The notes: generated from the letters alone by a model not told the origin. DNA of 64,000 nucleotides from Aphis gossypii (GCF_020184175.1 NC_065531.1:52721213-52785212), one strand, 5' to 3'; counted from the stretch's first letter, positions 37,601 to 49,400 are shown. Made by a program: numbers and translations.

Positions 37601-40600
37601 GTTAGTACTTATTTAAAAATTATTAGGGCTATATTAAAAATAAAATTATGTTAACAATACCTATAACTTATAAGACTATGAGCAATGAATTAATCGCTCC
37701 ACTTAGAACCTAAAATAGGTAACAGTTTATACAATAATATCGACTTAATATATCTAAATATAAAATTATTTTTATAAGCATAACAAGGATTTAGAAGTTA
37801 TAGTAGCTTAAATCTTAGAAAATAAAAGTTAAGGAGTAAAAATCATAAAATAATTCTGAACAACAAAATAAGAATACATTTCTATCCTATAGTAACTATT
37901 AAACACATATTATAATATATTATAATATTGTACACGCCTATATAGTTAGAAGTGAATATTTTTAAAACATTATTAATTTTATTCTCTTTTTATGTTTAAT
38001 ATAGCTACAGATCACTGAATCTATTTTGTAACATTGTTTACTGTTTACCTTATGTATACGTTTTAATTCTTTTCATAAAAAAGAAAATCCTGTCATATTG
38101 TATATTGTCCTACGTTGCTACATGTGTACAGCATAAATTTTCGAAATAATGGTTCAATCTCAAACTTGGGGTGGTTTCTGATAGCAGAGTGAATATCCTT
38201 GGTGCATTATAGAGGTCAAAAGTAAAAATTTTCCAACAGTTTTCAAAAAAATCGATTTTTTTATATGGTTGTAATTCAAAAATTAATCACTGTAAATACT
38301 TGAAATTTTCACCAAATGTTTATGATAGTGTTATCTGTATACATTTAAATTTTCAAAAATGTTTGACTTTTTTTGAGTTATTTATAGACCACTGAAATTT
38401 TTGATTTTTATGGGAATTTTTTTTTTTGAAGTGTTCCTTATGAGTTGTTCTTATTGTAGATAAAAAAAATTAAAAATCGTTAGTCACAATTTTTTTTTAT
38501 AAGCGTTTATAGTTCAAATTTTTACGAAATCTGTAGAAAACGCGAAAATTTGCAAGTAATTTTTGAAGTTGAAAAATCATAAAAATTTTTGTGTTAATAA
38601 CTAAGAATTGAAAATACAACACTAAGTTTTCCATAAGTTTTCCTTCAAGTATCTATAGAGAAAACTCGAAGCATCATTATAAGAAAAATTTTAAGTGCGT
38701 TTGAATTTTAAATTTTTACGAAATCGCGTAACGATAACGATTTATCCTCAAACGATTTTAAATATTTGTTATTATTCAAAAAGTATAAGTCGTAGATACT
38801 TGAAAATTTTACCAGTTATTTAGATAAATAAAATAAATAAATAAATTTACATAAACCACCTTTTTCACCAACCACTGGAAATTATATCCTAGGCTGACAA
38901 ATCATCTTCGTTCAGAATCGTTTTTCACATACAATGATACCTATCATTGCATTCAAATTTAACCTACCCTAGTCCGAGGTCAACCCCACCCCCTAATGTA
39001 CAGCAGAACGGTACCCACTTGCCCACTTTTGATTATTTATTTTTTATAAATATCGATAAAAAAATTTTGGCTTAGTCAAAATACTTGAAAATTTAATACA
39101 AAGTTTTTCATAAGTTATTCTTATTTATTTTTATAGTAATTCAAAAATTATAAGAATACATAGGCATAATTTTTTTTTATTAGTGTTTGAAGTTCAAATA
39201 TTGATAAAAATTCGTCAAAATCATGAATATTTGCAAATTATTTTGTAGATATAATTCATAATTTTGTATATGTAGCTTAGAGTTGAAAATTGAATACAAG
39301 TTTTTCCATTAGTTTGGCTTATAATTTTTATAAAAGAACTTAAATTAAAACATTAACCCCCTTTTACACCCATCACTAGAAATTATATCCTTAGGCCAGG
39401 GATTCCCAACCTTTTTATCATCGAGTACCGCCAGACACTTTTATAATCAATATGCGTACTACCTAAATTCTAAAACTAAATTAGGAGTCAAATTTTTTTA
39501 ACGTATATTTTTATTATTCATTTATTTCTTAACATTTTTTATATTTAATATTATGAAAGTAAAAAAAAATCTAAGTTAATCTTGAAGTTAACATTTCTTT
39601 GCATACCACTTATGAGCCTTCCGCGTACCTTTAGTGGTACGCGTACCATGGGTTGGAAACCTCTGTCATAGGTAGGCTGACCTATAAATCATTTTTTTCA
39701 GAATTGTTTTTGATATACAATGATACCTATCATTGGATTCAAATTTAACACTCCTATAATTGTAATAGTGGGCCACACGGCACTTAATGTACAGCAAAGC
39801 GGTACCCACTTTTTATATTTTAAATTTTAATTCATAAGACATCTGGTAAATAATGAATTGGGAAAATTTAATTTAATTTTGACTATTTATCATCAAAAAA
39901 TATCGTTTATTTTAAGTTTTTTACAATCTATACCAGAGATTCCCAACCTTTTTTGACTTACGGCACCCATAGTCATTTTCTAAAAAACCGTAGGCATTCT
40001 ATCAAGTATCAACTACTTCGGTTTTATTTAGCAGTACATATATATATATATATATATATAAAATAGTAAGGTGTAGGTATATTGTATATACCTTCACATA
40101 TTTTATTTTATAAAACAAAGTGAAAATTAACTATATATTTTTATTTTTAATTATTATTGCATAAATAATATAATAAAAAATATATTTCAAATAATTTCGC
40201 GGAACCTTAAATAAAGTTCGCGGCACCCTGATTGGGAACCTCTGATCTATACTATAGTGACAATAGAGTGTACAATAATAGTATATTAATAAATATAATA
40301 TATTAGGGGTAGTCAAACCGCGTCTCCCACACATAGACTTTTGCGGCTAGCATCTTATCGTAACATTTTTACAAACACATTTTTTTAATATGAATTTATG
40401 TATTATATAATAAAATGACTTGTTTTTACATTGTTGGCTCTTCCATATTTATTAATACATTTGGTGGCTCGCGAGTCTCTTCCCGCTGGCCACCCCTGAA
40501 ATATATCTACATTATAATATATAATAGTGAAAAAAAACGTAAGCCTTCCAAATAATTAGAAACGTTTAAACTTGATTAATTACATTAAAAATATTGAGGG

Positions 40601-43600
40601 ATGAAGATATAGGTATATATTAAGTAATAAGAAGATCTCTAGTCCATTTATACGTTTTAGGCGTTTGACAAGGTTATATATAGAAGTTCAATGGAATGAT
40701 ACTGAACGACGAGGCTGACAGCCTGTTAGAATGATATTTCATTATTCTGGAAGAGAAGAGTAAATAGATCATGCAAGGTATTTGCCTTATGCTAGTGATT
40801 GTTAAGTCGTCCTGCAAAATATAGTATAAATACTCGTAGTTTAAAAGACATGTGTGTAATATAATTATATAAACTAGCTATACTAGAGTCTATAAGTATA
40901 GATAGTATTAAACATTTAGACATAATATTTTAGTATTAAAACTTAGGTAACTTTAAGTATAACTAATAGTTTAATTTAAATCATTATATAGATTATAAAT
41001 ATACAATAATTATCAGCATATACTGATATAGATTCAACAATGATTTAATTTACATTTATCAGTTTTTCTGGAAACGATTATAATATACATTTTGTTATTT
41101 TAAAATTATATATATACAATTCATGTGCCTGCCAAATTATGAAATTTTAGTTTTATATCAAATACCTATACCTACCTAATAAGTTTCTCTCTTATCTTAA
41201 CTTTTTTAACTGTAATTGAATATATTATATAATTCTAAACTACGTTTTAATAATACTAGCTACAAACTATAGCTTATAATATGTAGGTTTGATACCTAAT
41301 TATGTCAAGTATATATACGTTCGGCGAACGTAAATTAGATTTCTAGATAGTTAATGAATTAATCAATTGTATTTGTATATAACTAGCTGATCCCTCACGG
41401 CGTTGGTCGTGACAAATTAATTAATGCTAATAGATTTACTGTCTTTAAATTACACAATTATATTGGTTATTACAAAGTATGTAATGACAAGATACATTTA
41501 AAAAAAAATCCATCAAGAATATTTTTTTTTCCATTTTTACCTCTTTTAACACCATTAAATCGTTTAGGGCATGTATTTAGAAAATACTTTCTTAGCCCTC
41601 GTAGCCCTTTATATCATAAAAAGAAACTACTGACCAAATATCATACTCATATAGTTTCAATGGTTTTGACTAAGAGATGATCAATCAGTCAGTCAGGAAA
41701 AGTCATTTTATAGGTATAAATAGATAAAAAATATTATAAGTAGGTATGTTGATTATATAACTTGTTGAATATGAAATATCTTTGTGTAAAAATAATATAA
41801 CACATAGGTACTTATTTCATATAACATTATTAAATTATTTTACAAGTATGAGATAATATAACATACAATCTAATTTGGATTAATAATTTTCAGCTTGATT
41901 GTTGGTTAACATAATCATATTTAAAATTAATTTATCATCCAACTAAAATAATTATTAAGCACTTGAGTAAATAAATATTATTATGATATCATTCATTATT
42001 AATTTTGTTTTTATGTTTATAAAGGAAATCCTATAGAATGCATAACGAATTTATCAAAAAATGCAGAGTATAATAAAGTTATAAATAGTTATTGCTGGAT
42101 GTCGAATTTATACACATATAATAAGAAACCAGAATCCCGTCTACCAGGTCTACGTAATATAGAAAATAACGAAAAAAATATAAGGTTTCATTCATACTAT
42201 AAATGGGTACCATTCATGCTGTTCTTTCAAGCTATGACATTTTATGTGCCCCATTGGATATGGAAAATATGGGAAGGAGGAAAAATACGCATGATCACAA
42301 GTGACATGCGAGGATTTTGTGAAGGTTCTTATGAGACAAGACGTTTAAAACAAAATAGATTGGTTTGTATTTTAAACAAAAAAGTATAAACAAATACAAA
42401 TTATATGTAGACTATAATCATTAATATATTTAATCCATAAAAATAACATATTATCGAGCATTTTAATTCACTGACTTTTACATTATTTTATTACTCAACA
42501 TTTTATAAAATATACCAAATATTTTACCTTGAATTTTAATTAGGTATATTCTCAAATTTTAAAATAGTTTTTATACTGATATTTACATATATATGATATA
42601 ATAATTAATTATTTTAATTCAACTATATTTTTCATCTTGAAAATGTGAAATATCTAGGTACTAATTATAAATAGATATAATTTCTTTGTGGACTTATGGT
42701 CTATAACAAAGCAATAACAATTAATTTCAAAATTAATAACATTGTAAAAACAGTTTTTTTAAAGTTTAACCTTAAGCCCCAATTTTCAAAATACAATAAA
42801 TTTAAGAATTTGTGAATATTTTGATATACATAATTTTAAATATTATATTCTTAATAAAATATTACAGTGATTTTTAAAATTATAGGTACAATATTTCGTC
42901 GAAAGCTTTCATACTCACAATACTTACGCATTCGGTTATATTTTTTGTGAAATGATAAATATATTCAACATTAGTTTCAATATTTACATTACTCATAAGT
43001 TTCTTGATGAATCATTTTTAACTTACGGAATCAAGACGTTAAATTACTATCAACATCCCAATCACGACCTAAATCCAATGGAAGTTATCTTTCCTCGACT
43101 TTCAAAATGTAATTTTTTCAAATATGGACCATCTGGCACTATTCAAAATGTAGATGCTATGTGCATTCTCACTCAAAACGTTTTAAACGAAAAAATATAC
43201 TTATTATTATGGATTTGGTTTTTAATACTTGCTATTATATCCATAATTGCATTTATGTATAGAATCGTTATAATTACGCAAATAGTTATGAAGACAACAT
43301 TATTGATAAACATGTTCAAATTCACAAATAATAAACAAATTATTTCAATGTTGGTTAATAAATTTCAAGTACGTATAATTAATTATTTTACATTTTAAAT
43401 AAATATTATTAAGTACCTACCTAGTAAGGTATAATGTATGTATCTTTATTTTCTGTCTGTTATCACTTTTTAAGGAAGTAAAAATGGTTCGATGTCCAAA
43501 ATTAGGATGATTTCTGATAGTTAATTGAATCTAGTTTGTACTTTGGAGGGTTAAAATTGAAAAGTTCTTAAAAGTAAATTTCATAATTGGAAAGAACAAA

Positions 43601-45254
43601 AAAAAATTAAGGAAAACAGGATTTTTTACTCAAATTTTCTACAAAATTGATTTTGTTTTTTTGATATAACTTAAAAAAGAATAACCGTATATTTTTACCA
43701 AAATATTTTTTTATAATTATTATTATTTATATTTATTATTTTTTTATTTTTTATTTTTATTTTTTTGTTGTTTTCTATTATATATATAAACAATATATAT
43801 CATTGTATACAAAAAACAATTCTAAACGGAGACGATCTGTCAAGTGTACCTACCTATTTCATAAGTATTACGGTAGGTACTATATTATGTTAATATATTT
43901 TTTCAGAAAATATTGCGTTTGATATATTATTAGTATTTAATTATTATAATAATATATATTTATACCATATTGATATAACCGTATTATATCAATTTATTAT
44001 ATAGGTAACTCAAATTTAATATTGTGTTTCTGTAAATACCATAAAACAGTAAAAATAGATGATATCTTAAAATAAATAAAATAAAATGTCATTGCGCAAT
44101 GTGATAAGTAAAATGCATAGATCATAATATAATTTAAGTACGTACAAGTTTTTTAAGTTCCCACGAAATATGTTTTTAAAATATAACAAAATAATTAGCA
44201 TTGTTATTTAACATTTAAATAAGTAATTTCGTCCAATTTAAAATGTCTAAGAAAAATAATTATTTGTTTATATTTATAAGATTTTAAGGTACGTTTTCTC
44301 TGCAGTGTTCAGCCGCAGCGTCGAACGCTGTACCATTAAACCCTGTGTATTTTGAATGTGATGCTGCACCTGGCGACAGTATTGGTCTCGGACAGTCGGA
44401 CCGATGTACCTCGTCAATGTCAAACGCCAACGTTTGAACACCGCGACTGAAAGCTGCAGGGAAAACGTACCTTAAGACACCCATAATATTGACCCATTTG
44501 ACATCTAATATTGTAATGTACAGCAGAACAGTACCGACTTGCGTCTTTTTTTTTTTAATTCCTTGTAATTTTAAAAAAAAATCCATAATACGAAAAAGAT
44601 GATAAATATTTGATGAGCTCTTAATACTGAATTTTTAATATTTGTATATACTAATAATTAACAATGATAAATGATTATAATGATATTGATTACCAATAAG
44701 TTTTTAGCATTTACTAAGATGGCTCAACAATCAAAATTATGAAAAATAAAACTAAACCAAAATGTTTATATAAAAAGTACATCTTCTAAAATCATATGGA
44801 TATTTTCATATTATTTTATTTCAGTTTAAACACTTAAAATATTATAATAATTTTATTAATAGTGTATTAATGTTTATTTAATATTATTATCTTACTAATT
44901 TCAATTTATTAATTTAGTACTTACATAAAATATCTAATTTTCGTTCATACAATTTATATTGTATACATGAATATATCACACTAATTATAACTATTGCTTG
45001 TTTACTAAATTAATACATTACCAAATAACTGTACGAGTACTTTTGTTCATTTGAAGTGTCTTGTTCCATTGTCCCAACATACTTTTATATTAACAACACA
45101 TAATTAAAATTTAGAATATAATTTCAAACTAATCATTTAATTTATAATTTTTTATTTTTAGGTAGGAGATTATATACTCTTCAATTTTATCGAGAAGAAT
45201 GTAAATTGTATTCAATTTAATGAAATAATGGAAGAAATATGGTCACAAGTTTGA
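37444..45254 (+). CDS. Innexin (gap-junction channel protein), Inx3-like
   Basis: Four exons, 37444-37600, 42025-42362, 42886-43368 and 45162-45254, join in phase to a complete 356-aa protein. This is close to the usual 350-400 aa. Innexins form hexameric or octameric channels that link insect cells. Visible hallmarks are FQCHYKLTT before TM1 (about 35-52), GNPIEC and SYCW giving the paired cysteines C58/C76 of the first loop, YYKWV (110-114, usually YYQWV) at TM2, YVPHWIWKIWEGGKIRM (about 126-142) and YFVESFHTHNTY (168-179). The second-loop cysteines are C240 and C258 around FKYGPSGTIQ, and LNEKIYLLLW starts TM4 (about 269-292). VIDDYIFQCHY and EVIFPRLSKC resemble insect Inx3 from memory, though the short C-tail and several changes make it a divergent member. 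The start ATG is preceded by an in-frame stop. The first intron is 4.4 kb and full of transposons. Confidence 0.92.
38150..39396 (+). repeat. Dispersed AT-rich repeat family, long copy interrupted by a MITE
   Basis: This is the fullest copy. It begins near ggtggtttctgatagcag, passes attaatcactgtaaatact and tttgactttttttgagtta, and includes two similar sub-blocks ending in 'caatgatacctatcattg' (about 38933 and 39718) and 'taatgtacagcagaacggta' (38994 and 39785). The second sub-block is split by the hAT-like insertion at 39397-39665 and resumes to about 39830. It lies in innexin intron 1. No coding frame is visible. Confidence 0.6.
39397..39665. mobile_element. hAT-like MITE nested in the dispersed repeat
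   Basis: The left end is CAGGGATTCCCAACCTTTTT. The right end, GGGTTGGAAACCTCTG, is its imperfect reverse complement. It interrupts a block that is intact at about 38870-38900 (aaattatatcctaggctgac). On its left the block reads aaattatatccttagg and on its right tcataggtaggctgac, so an empty-site paralogue exists in the same window. The flanks suggest a worn 8-bp duplication. Confidence 0.7.
39666..39830 (+). repeat. Dispersed AT-rich repeat, continuation after the nested MITE
   Basis: It continues the second sub-block: taggctgacc, the gatacctatcattggattca block and taatgtacagcaaagcggta. These match 38891-39020 in order. Confidence 0.6.
39934..40244. mobile_element. hAT-like MITE, 8-bp TSD atctatac
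   Basis: The left end is CAGAGATTCCCAACC. The right end, GATTGGGAACCTCTG, is its reverse complement with two changes. It is flanked by perfect atctatac on both sides (39926-39933 and 40245-40252). The element is 311 bp, non-coding, and contains a (TA)n run near 40038-40060 and a cggcaccc block near each end. It sits in innexin intron 1. Confidence 0.85.
40304..40498. mobile_element. hAT-like MITE, worn copy of the 58383 element
   Basis: It shares ends and interior with the element at 58383-58604: aaaccgcgtctc, cttttgcggct, gaatttat, ttggctcttcc and tggtggctcgcgagtctctt. Its left end has lost the first C (tAGGGGTAGTCAAAC); its right end is TGGCCACCCCTG. The flanks taatatat and aaatatat differ at one base of eight. 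It is shorter and more diverged, hence older or less complete. Confidence 0.8.
41383..41700 (+). mobile_element. Possible LINE/SINE-type 3' fragment
   Basis: The stretch opens with actagctgatccctcacggc and ends with a cag-tcagtcagtcaggaaaag run and a TATA-rich tail. Arthropod non-LTR retrotransposon tails often have an 'agctgacccg...cggcgttgc' head and a cagtcagtcag end, recalled from general knowledge. I see no coding sequence. Confidence 0.4.
42025..42362 (+). CDS. Innexin exon 2
   Basis: The acceptor is tttataaag|GA and the donor AGA TTG|gtttgt, phase 0. It encodes residues 53-165: the first extracellular loop with C58 and C76, TM2 beginning at YYKWVPFMLFFQAM, and the start of the cytoplasmic loop. 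Confidence 0.92.
42886..43368 (+). CDS. Innexin exon 3
   Basis: The acceptor is aattatag|GTA and the donor TTT CAA|gtacgt, phase 0. It encodes residues 166-326: YFVESFHTHNTYAFGYIFCE into TM3, the second extracellular loop with C240 and C258, TM4, and part of the C-terminal tail. Confidence 0.92.
43480..43860 (+). repeat. Dispersed AT-rich repeat family, copy in innexin intron 3
   Basis: The blocks gatgatttctgatagttaat, tagtttgtactttggagggt and the later caattctaaacggagacgat parallel the 38.17-38.9 kb copy. Part of the middle has been replaced by an A/T run. Confidence 0.5.
44284..44475. mobile_element. MITE with 22-bp inverted ends and TTAA target site
   Basis: The left end TTAAGGTACGTTTTCTCTGC and the right end GCAGGGAAAACGTACCTTAA are reverse complements with one mismatch. 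TTAA at both borders suggests piggyBac-type TTAA insertion, although the GGTACG start is not the usual piggyBac CCC. The interior is about 50% GC by eye, far above the intron around it. It carries a minus-strand frame of about 60 codons that I consider chance. To its right lies another piece of the dispersed repeat (taatgtacagcagaacagta, 44514-44533). Confidence 0.7.
45162..45254 (+). CDS. Innexin exon 4 (terminal)
   Basis: The acceptor is atttttag|GTA. It encodes the last 30 residues (VGDYILFNFIEKNVNC, then FNEIMEEIWSQV) and TGA. VGDYILFNFIEKN matches the innexin GDWFLLYLLGKN region, which confirms that this distant exon belongs to the gene. Confidence 0.88.
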   Translation, partial: VGDYILFNFIEKNVNCIQFNEIMEEIWSQV

Positions 45255-45849
45255 ATTTATAAAACTACAACAATATTCAATTCACTTGTCTTCACACTAC
45301 TTAAATTTTAATTTTAAAATATATAATCAAGACTTCTAATTATATAATTGTTTAATTATTTTGTAATTAGAGTTGGATGTGTTACTTCCATAGTTCCATA
45401 TTTTCATATAAATATTATATTGTGTACCTACGATGAATAAAATATGTATAATATACCAACATACAAATTAACGTTGGTGTATCCGTAATTAATAGACTCG
45501 ATAAATACTAGATAATATAAAAGTAGTTTTTTATATAAAAGTCGTATTTTTATTACCATTGAAATATTTCGATAATCGATACTGTCCCGTATCCCACTAC
45601 TGCTTCCAAAAATCATTTTTATATATATTTACGTGATAAAAAAAATGAAGTTTTAAAGTAAAACAGTTATTACTTATCGATTGTAGAAATTAGCAATTAA
45701 GTGAATAAATGCTAAGTCAATATTTCGGCAGTATATTATATATATTTATATACATAGAAGCAATTCGTGTCACGCTAACTAAACTATAATTGGACTCCTC
45801 AACTGTCAACACGTTAAATTTATAAATTATAAATACCTAAACAATATTA
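45255..45849. other. Innexin 3' UTR and intergenic stretch
   Basis: AT-rich sequence between the innexin stop and the citrate synthase promoter island. It holds a candidate poly(A) signal (45436) and nothing else I can support. Confidence 0.5.
45436..45441 (+). terminator. Candidate poly(A) signal of the innexin
   Basis: AATAAA lies 182 bases after the innexin stop codon, the first canonical hexamer downstream that I noticed. Confidence 0.5.
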
Positions 45850-46354
45850 TATCCTGTAGTTAGTTATTACCGTACTCGTTCGCACCGACATTTCGGGCAC
45901 GTTCCAGTGGTTACACTGGCGCGACCGATAGTGAGTATCGTAACGATTCGTGACGTCAATTTGTTATAGTGTCATAGCTTGCGTGTGGATGATGTGTCGG
46001 CTACACCGGAACACGGGGAAGGGCATCCTACCGACCTATCTGGCTCACCGCTACCGCCGCCGCCGCCAGGATCGTCCTCAACCACAACTCTAAACCCCCG
46101 ACTCCGCAATCCGCTCGCCATTCTGCCTTTTCACGACCGACTCGCGCCGCAGCTCAACGCCATTTTACCGCTCGCTCTGCCGATTGGTGCGCATGTTCGA
46201 AATCTAACACGCTTTGATTATAATTTTCTGTACGTATGATTGTGGTGTGTGAACGAAACACTAGTTTCGAACCACGTTTGACCGTTGTTGTTATTGATTT
46301 GTTTTTTTGAAATTCGTTTTTTTAGAACTTCTTCGACATCACCCAGCCGCAAAA
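45850..46354 (+). promoter_or_regulatory. Promoter island and 5' UTR of citrate synthase
   Basis: GC- and CpG-rich DNA extends from about 45860 to 46250, just upstream of the citrate synthase ATG. It contains a perfect CRE-type palindrome TGACGTCA (45951-45958) and an inverted CCAAT (gattggt, about 46181). The pattern ttttttag|AACTTCTTCG at about 46326 could be the acceptor of a leader intron. The open frame across 45979-46239 has no ATG and is proline-rich, so I treat it as a by-product of base composition. Confidence 0.55.
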
Positions 46355-46402
46355 ATGAGCCTGTTCCGTACGACCGCCTCCAAACTCTTGGAAATCAATC
46401 AG
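46355..46402 (+). CDS. CS: Citrate synthase exon 1
   Basis: ATG in the good context cgcaaaaATG. Its 16 codons encode the start of the mitochondrial targeting sequence, ending AAT CAG|gtacgt. It lies at the edge of the GC-rich promoter island. Confidence 0.92.
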
Positions 46403-49400
46403 GTACGTTTAGACAGAAAAATATCGACCTTTTGAAATTTTGAAAGGTTTCGTTTTCATCCCTTTTTCAGCTTCCCTCCCTCCCGCCGCCAATCGCGTTG
46501 TTTAGGTGTCGCCCACGGAGTAACTTGCCCAGTTTTTCTACAGATAATAAAATTCTTGGTGAATTGAGTATTATATGTTTCTGGAATTTGTTATACTTGA
46601 TTTACCTCAACTTTTATAATATTATAATACACGCACTGGGGTCAAGCGTTTATTTTTTAATTTTATCGAAATTTCAAATGTATGACTATTGTCCAAAATT
46701 ATGTGTGACTTGATGAATAAGAATTCGTATCTACCTATTACTTGTGTCTAGGTTGTGTAGGTATGTCAAAGTTAAGATTTAGTGGGGGGATTCTTTTTAT
46801 GATATTAGCTGAAACATTTTTTTTTATGACCTGTGTTATCAATATTCGATCCAACCTAGCAGTTTCAAGTTATTAGGTAATTATTTATTATATAAATGAC
46901 CTCCATCAACCTTGAGATGGTTCCCTTCAAACGGTATTAAAAAATTGGCAACATATGCTAATTTATTTTTTATTTTAATATAATGAATGGAAGTTACTTA
47001 CATTTTTGGGACCATATCCAATTTTATTTTTTAGATATTGGGTCATGGTTGAATTATTATTTACCAATTAGGAACCTATTTGACAATAATTTAATTTAAA
47101 ATTATGTGGAAATTATTAGTATTTATTTTGCTGTTATTTTTTGGTCATTTTTATCTCATTAATTGTAACTGTAACTAGAATTCAGAATGATTTTAATGCC
47201 TTAGACTTCAACAAATATTAAAATCATTTCTATATTATAATAATATATTGATTTATTAAACTATCGAGTTGAAGATTTAAAAATTTATTTTTAAAGTAAA
47301 CATAAGATTTATTTATGCAGTATTGTACAGTAATTAAAAATTTTTTTTAATCAAATTAAATTTTGCTCAACCCTTTACAACAAAAATTAATTAGTTGTTT
47401 AGTATTGAAATTGTAAGTAAGCGACTTAAAAGGTATCCAGCAAAATGTTAATCTGCTGCTCTGCTCATTTAAACTCGAGTTTAAACTTAAACTACTCATT
47501 TAAAATTTAATTGTATAAATCAATATTCTCAAAAATATATCCAGCTTCAAAGATTAAAAATGTACCTATGATATTATTATTCAAAATGTTAAAACTTAGT
47601 AAAATTGTTTAAATATATATTTAAATAAAATGTTTATTGAAATAAATCATCTAGATAACCTTTTGTGACAAGATTTTCAATTTTATTGTTTTGTGAGGAA
47701 TTAACTTAATTACACCTATTGAAAAAAATGATACCGTGATAAAAACAATAAAAAAATAGAACAATACTATTATTTATGAACTATCATAATAAAAAGTATT
47801 AATTGCTTACTTATATGGAGTTTTTAAAATTTTTATTTACACACTTAATATGCATACAATTAATGTTATAATTACTTTTGAGCTTATTACCTAAAATAAA
47901 AAGCTTATACAAATAAGTGAAATATTTTTAGTTAAGTATTATGTTTTAATATTATCTGTTTATATATTTAAATAGTTTTATATTAATACAATATTCCGGT
48001 TAAGTATCAGATAAAATGAAAACCTTTTCTGTAATAAACCTATATTTAACCTAGGGTATTAATGGTGCTATCTTATTTAAATAATTATATTCAATATAAT
48101 ACGATTAAAAATGTTACACATAATTAAATTATTTAATATGCAGTATATCAGTATCATTAAATAAAATAATCAATTGATAATCAAAATTATTTCTATATTA
48201 TCTATCATTAAAAAAAAAAAAAACTAATCATTTAATATGTAGAAACCTCGTGATTTTTTGTGTATGTAAATACATGACCTATTGTCTAATTTAATTTTTG
48301 AAATGTTGATAATCCAGTAAACCTCGTTAATTTAATATTAAGAAGACGCCACGCCCTCATTGTTATCTTTGTCTTACAAAAGTATATCATAGCAATTAAT
48401 ATGTTCACATTTAACCATTTTACTTAGTTATTTTTAAAGTTCAGGTAAATTTAGCCTTTACAATTTATAGGTAAGATAATTATTTATGGCATCTTGGAGA
48501 CCTTTACCAATATTTAAATTATGAAATATTTTAAAAAGTATAAAGTAAAAAAGATTATTGTTAACAAGTTAGCAATATTTTATATTTGTTTAATAGAGAT
48601 AACGGGTTTAGGCTTGACATCCTCTAATGATATGCGTAATTTTTATCTATACAAATAATAATAATTTTTTTAATAATTACCTAATGTTAATTAATAATGT
48701 TACTATATAAGTACATTAATTGTTACATACATGTTAATTAATTTTTAACTTTTGTATGATACAACAATTAATAAAAAATAAAAATTTCGATTGTATGATA
48801 ATAACTAAAAAATACATTATTCATTCGGTTATGTAAAATTCACAAAATAATTTATAACCTATTTAAAATTGCTGGAATAAATCACTACCCCACATGTGTT
48901 ACCAATGGTTAAGTTAATTAAATTATATACCTAACTATTTAAAAAAAATTCATTAAATTACTGTATTTGTTAAAAAATTGGCTCCTTCTCATTTTTTTTT
49001 ATTATAAATTTAAGTGTATTTCTTAATTTATTTAGTAATTATTTTAAATAACAATTAATTGTTTTTAATTTTTAAATATTAAATTACTTGTTAGGTTGCT
49101 GCTCCATTATGGTCTGCCTCTCGCTCAATGGGATGTTCAACTACTGATTTGAAATCTGTAGTTGCTGAAAAATTAAAGCAAAGTGGAGAAGAAATCAAAG
49201 CCTTCAGAAAGCAACATGGATCTACAGTTGTCGGTGATGTAACTGTAGACATGGTAATTAAATATATATAATTTAAAATTTAAAAATATATATTTTTAAG
49301 TATATTAAACATTTTAATTTGTATAGATGTATGGTGGTATGAGAGGTATCAAGGCTTTGGTTACAGAAACCTCTGTATTAGACGCAGACGAAGGCATTCG

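Noticed and set aside
40130..40334. 67-codon minus-strand frame
   Set aside because: It bridges the end of one MITE and the start of another; not a gene.
44284..44586. 100-codon minus-strand frame
   Set aside because: It spans the border between a MITE and flanking repeat sequence, so it is composed of two unrelated pieces.
45979..46239. 86-codon proline-rich frame upstream of citrate synthase
   Set aside because: It has no ATG start, lies in a CpG-rich promoter and its proline run comes from a CCG repeat; best explained by base composition.
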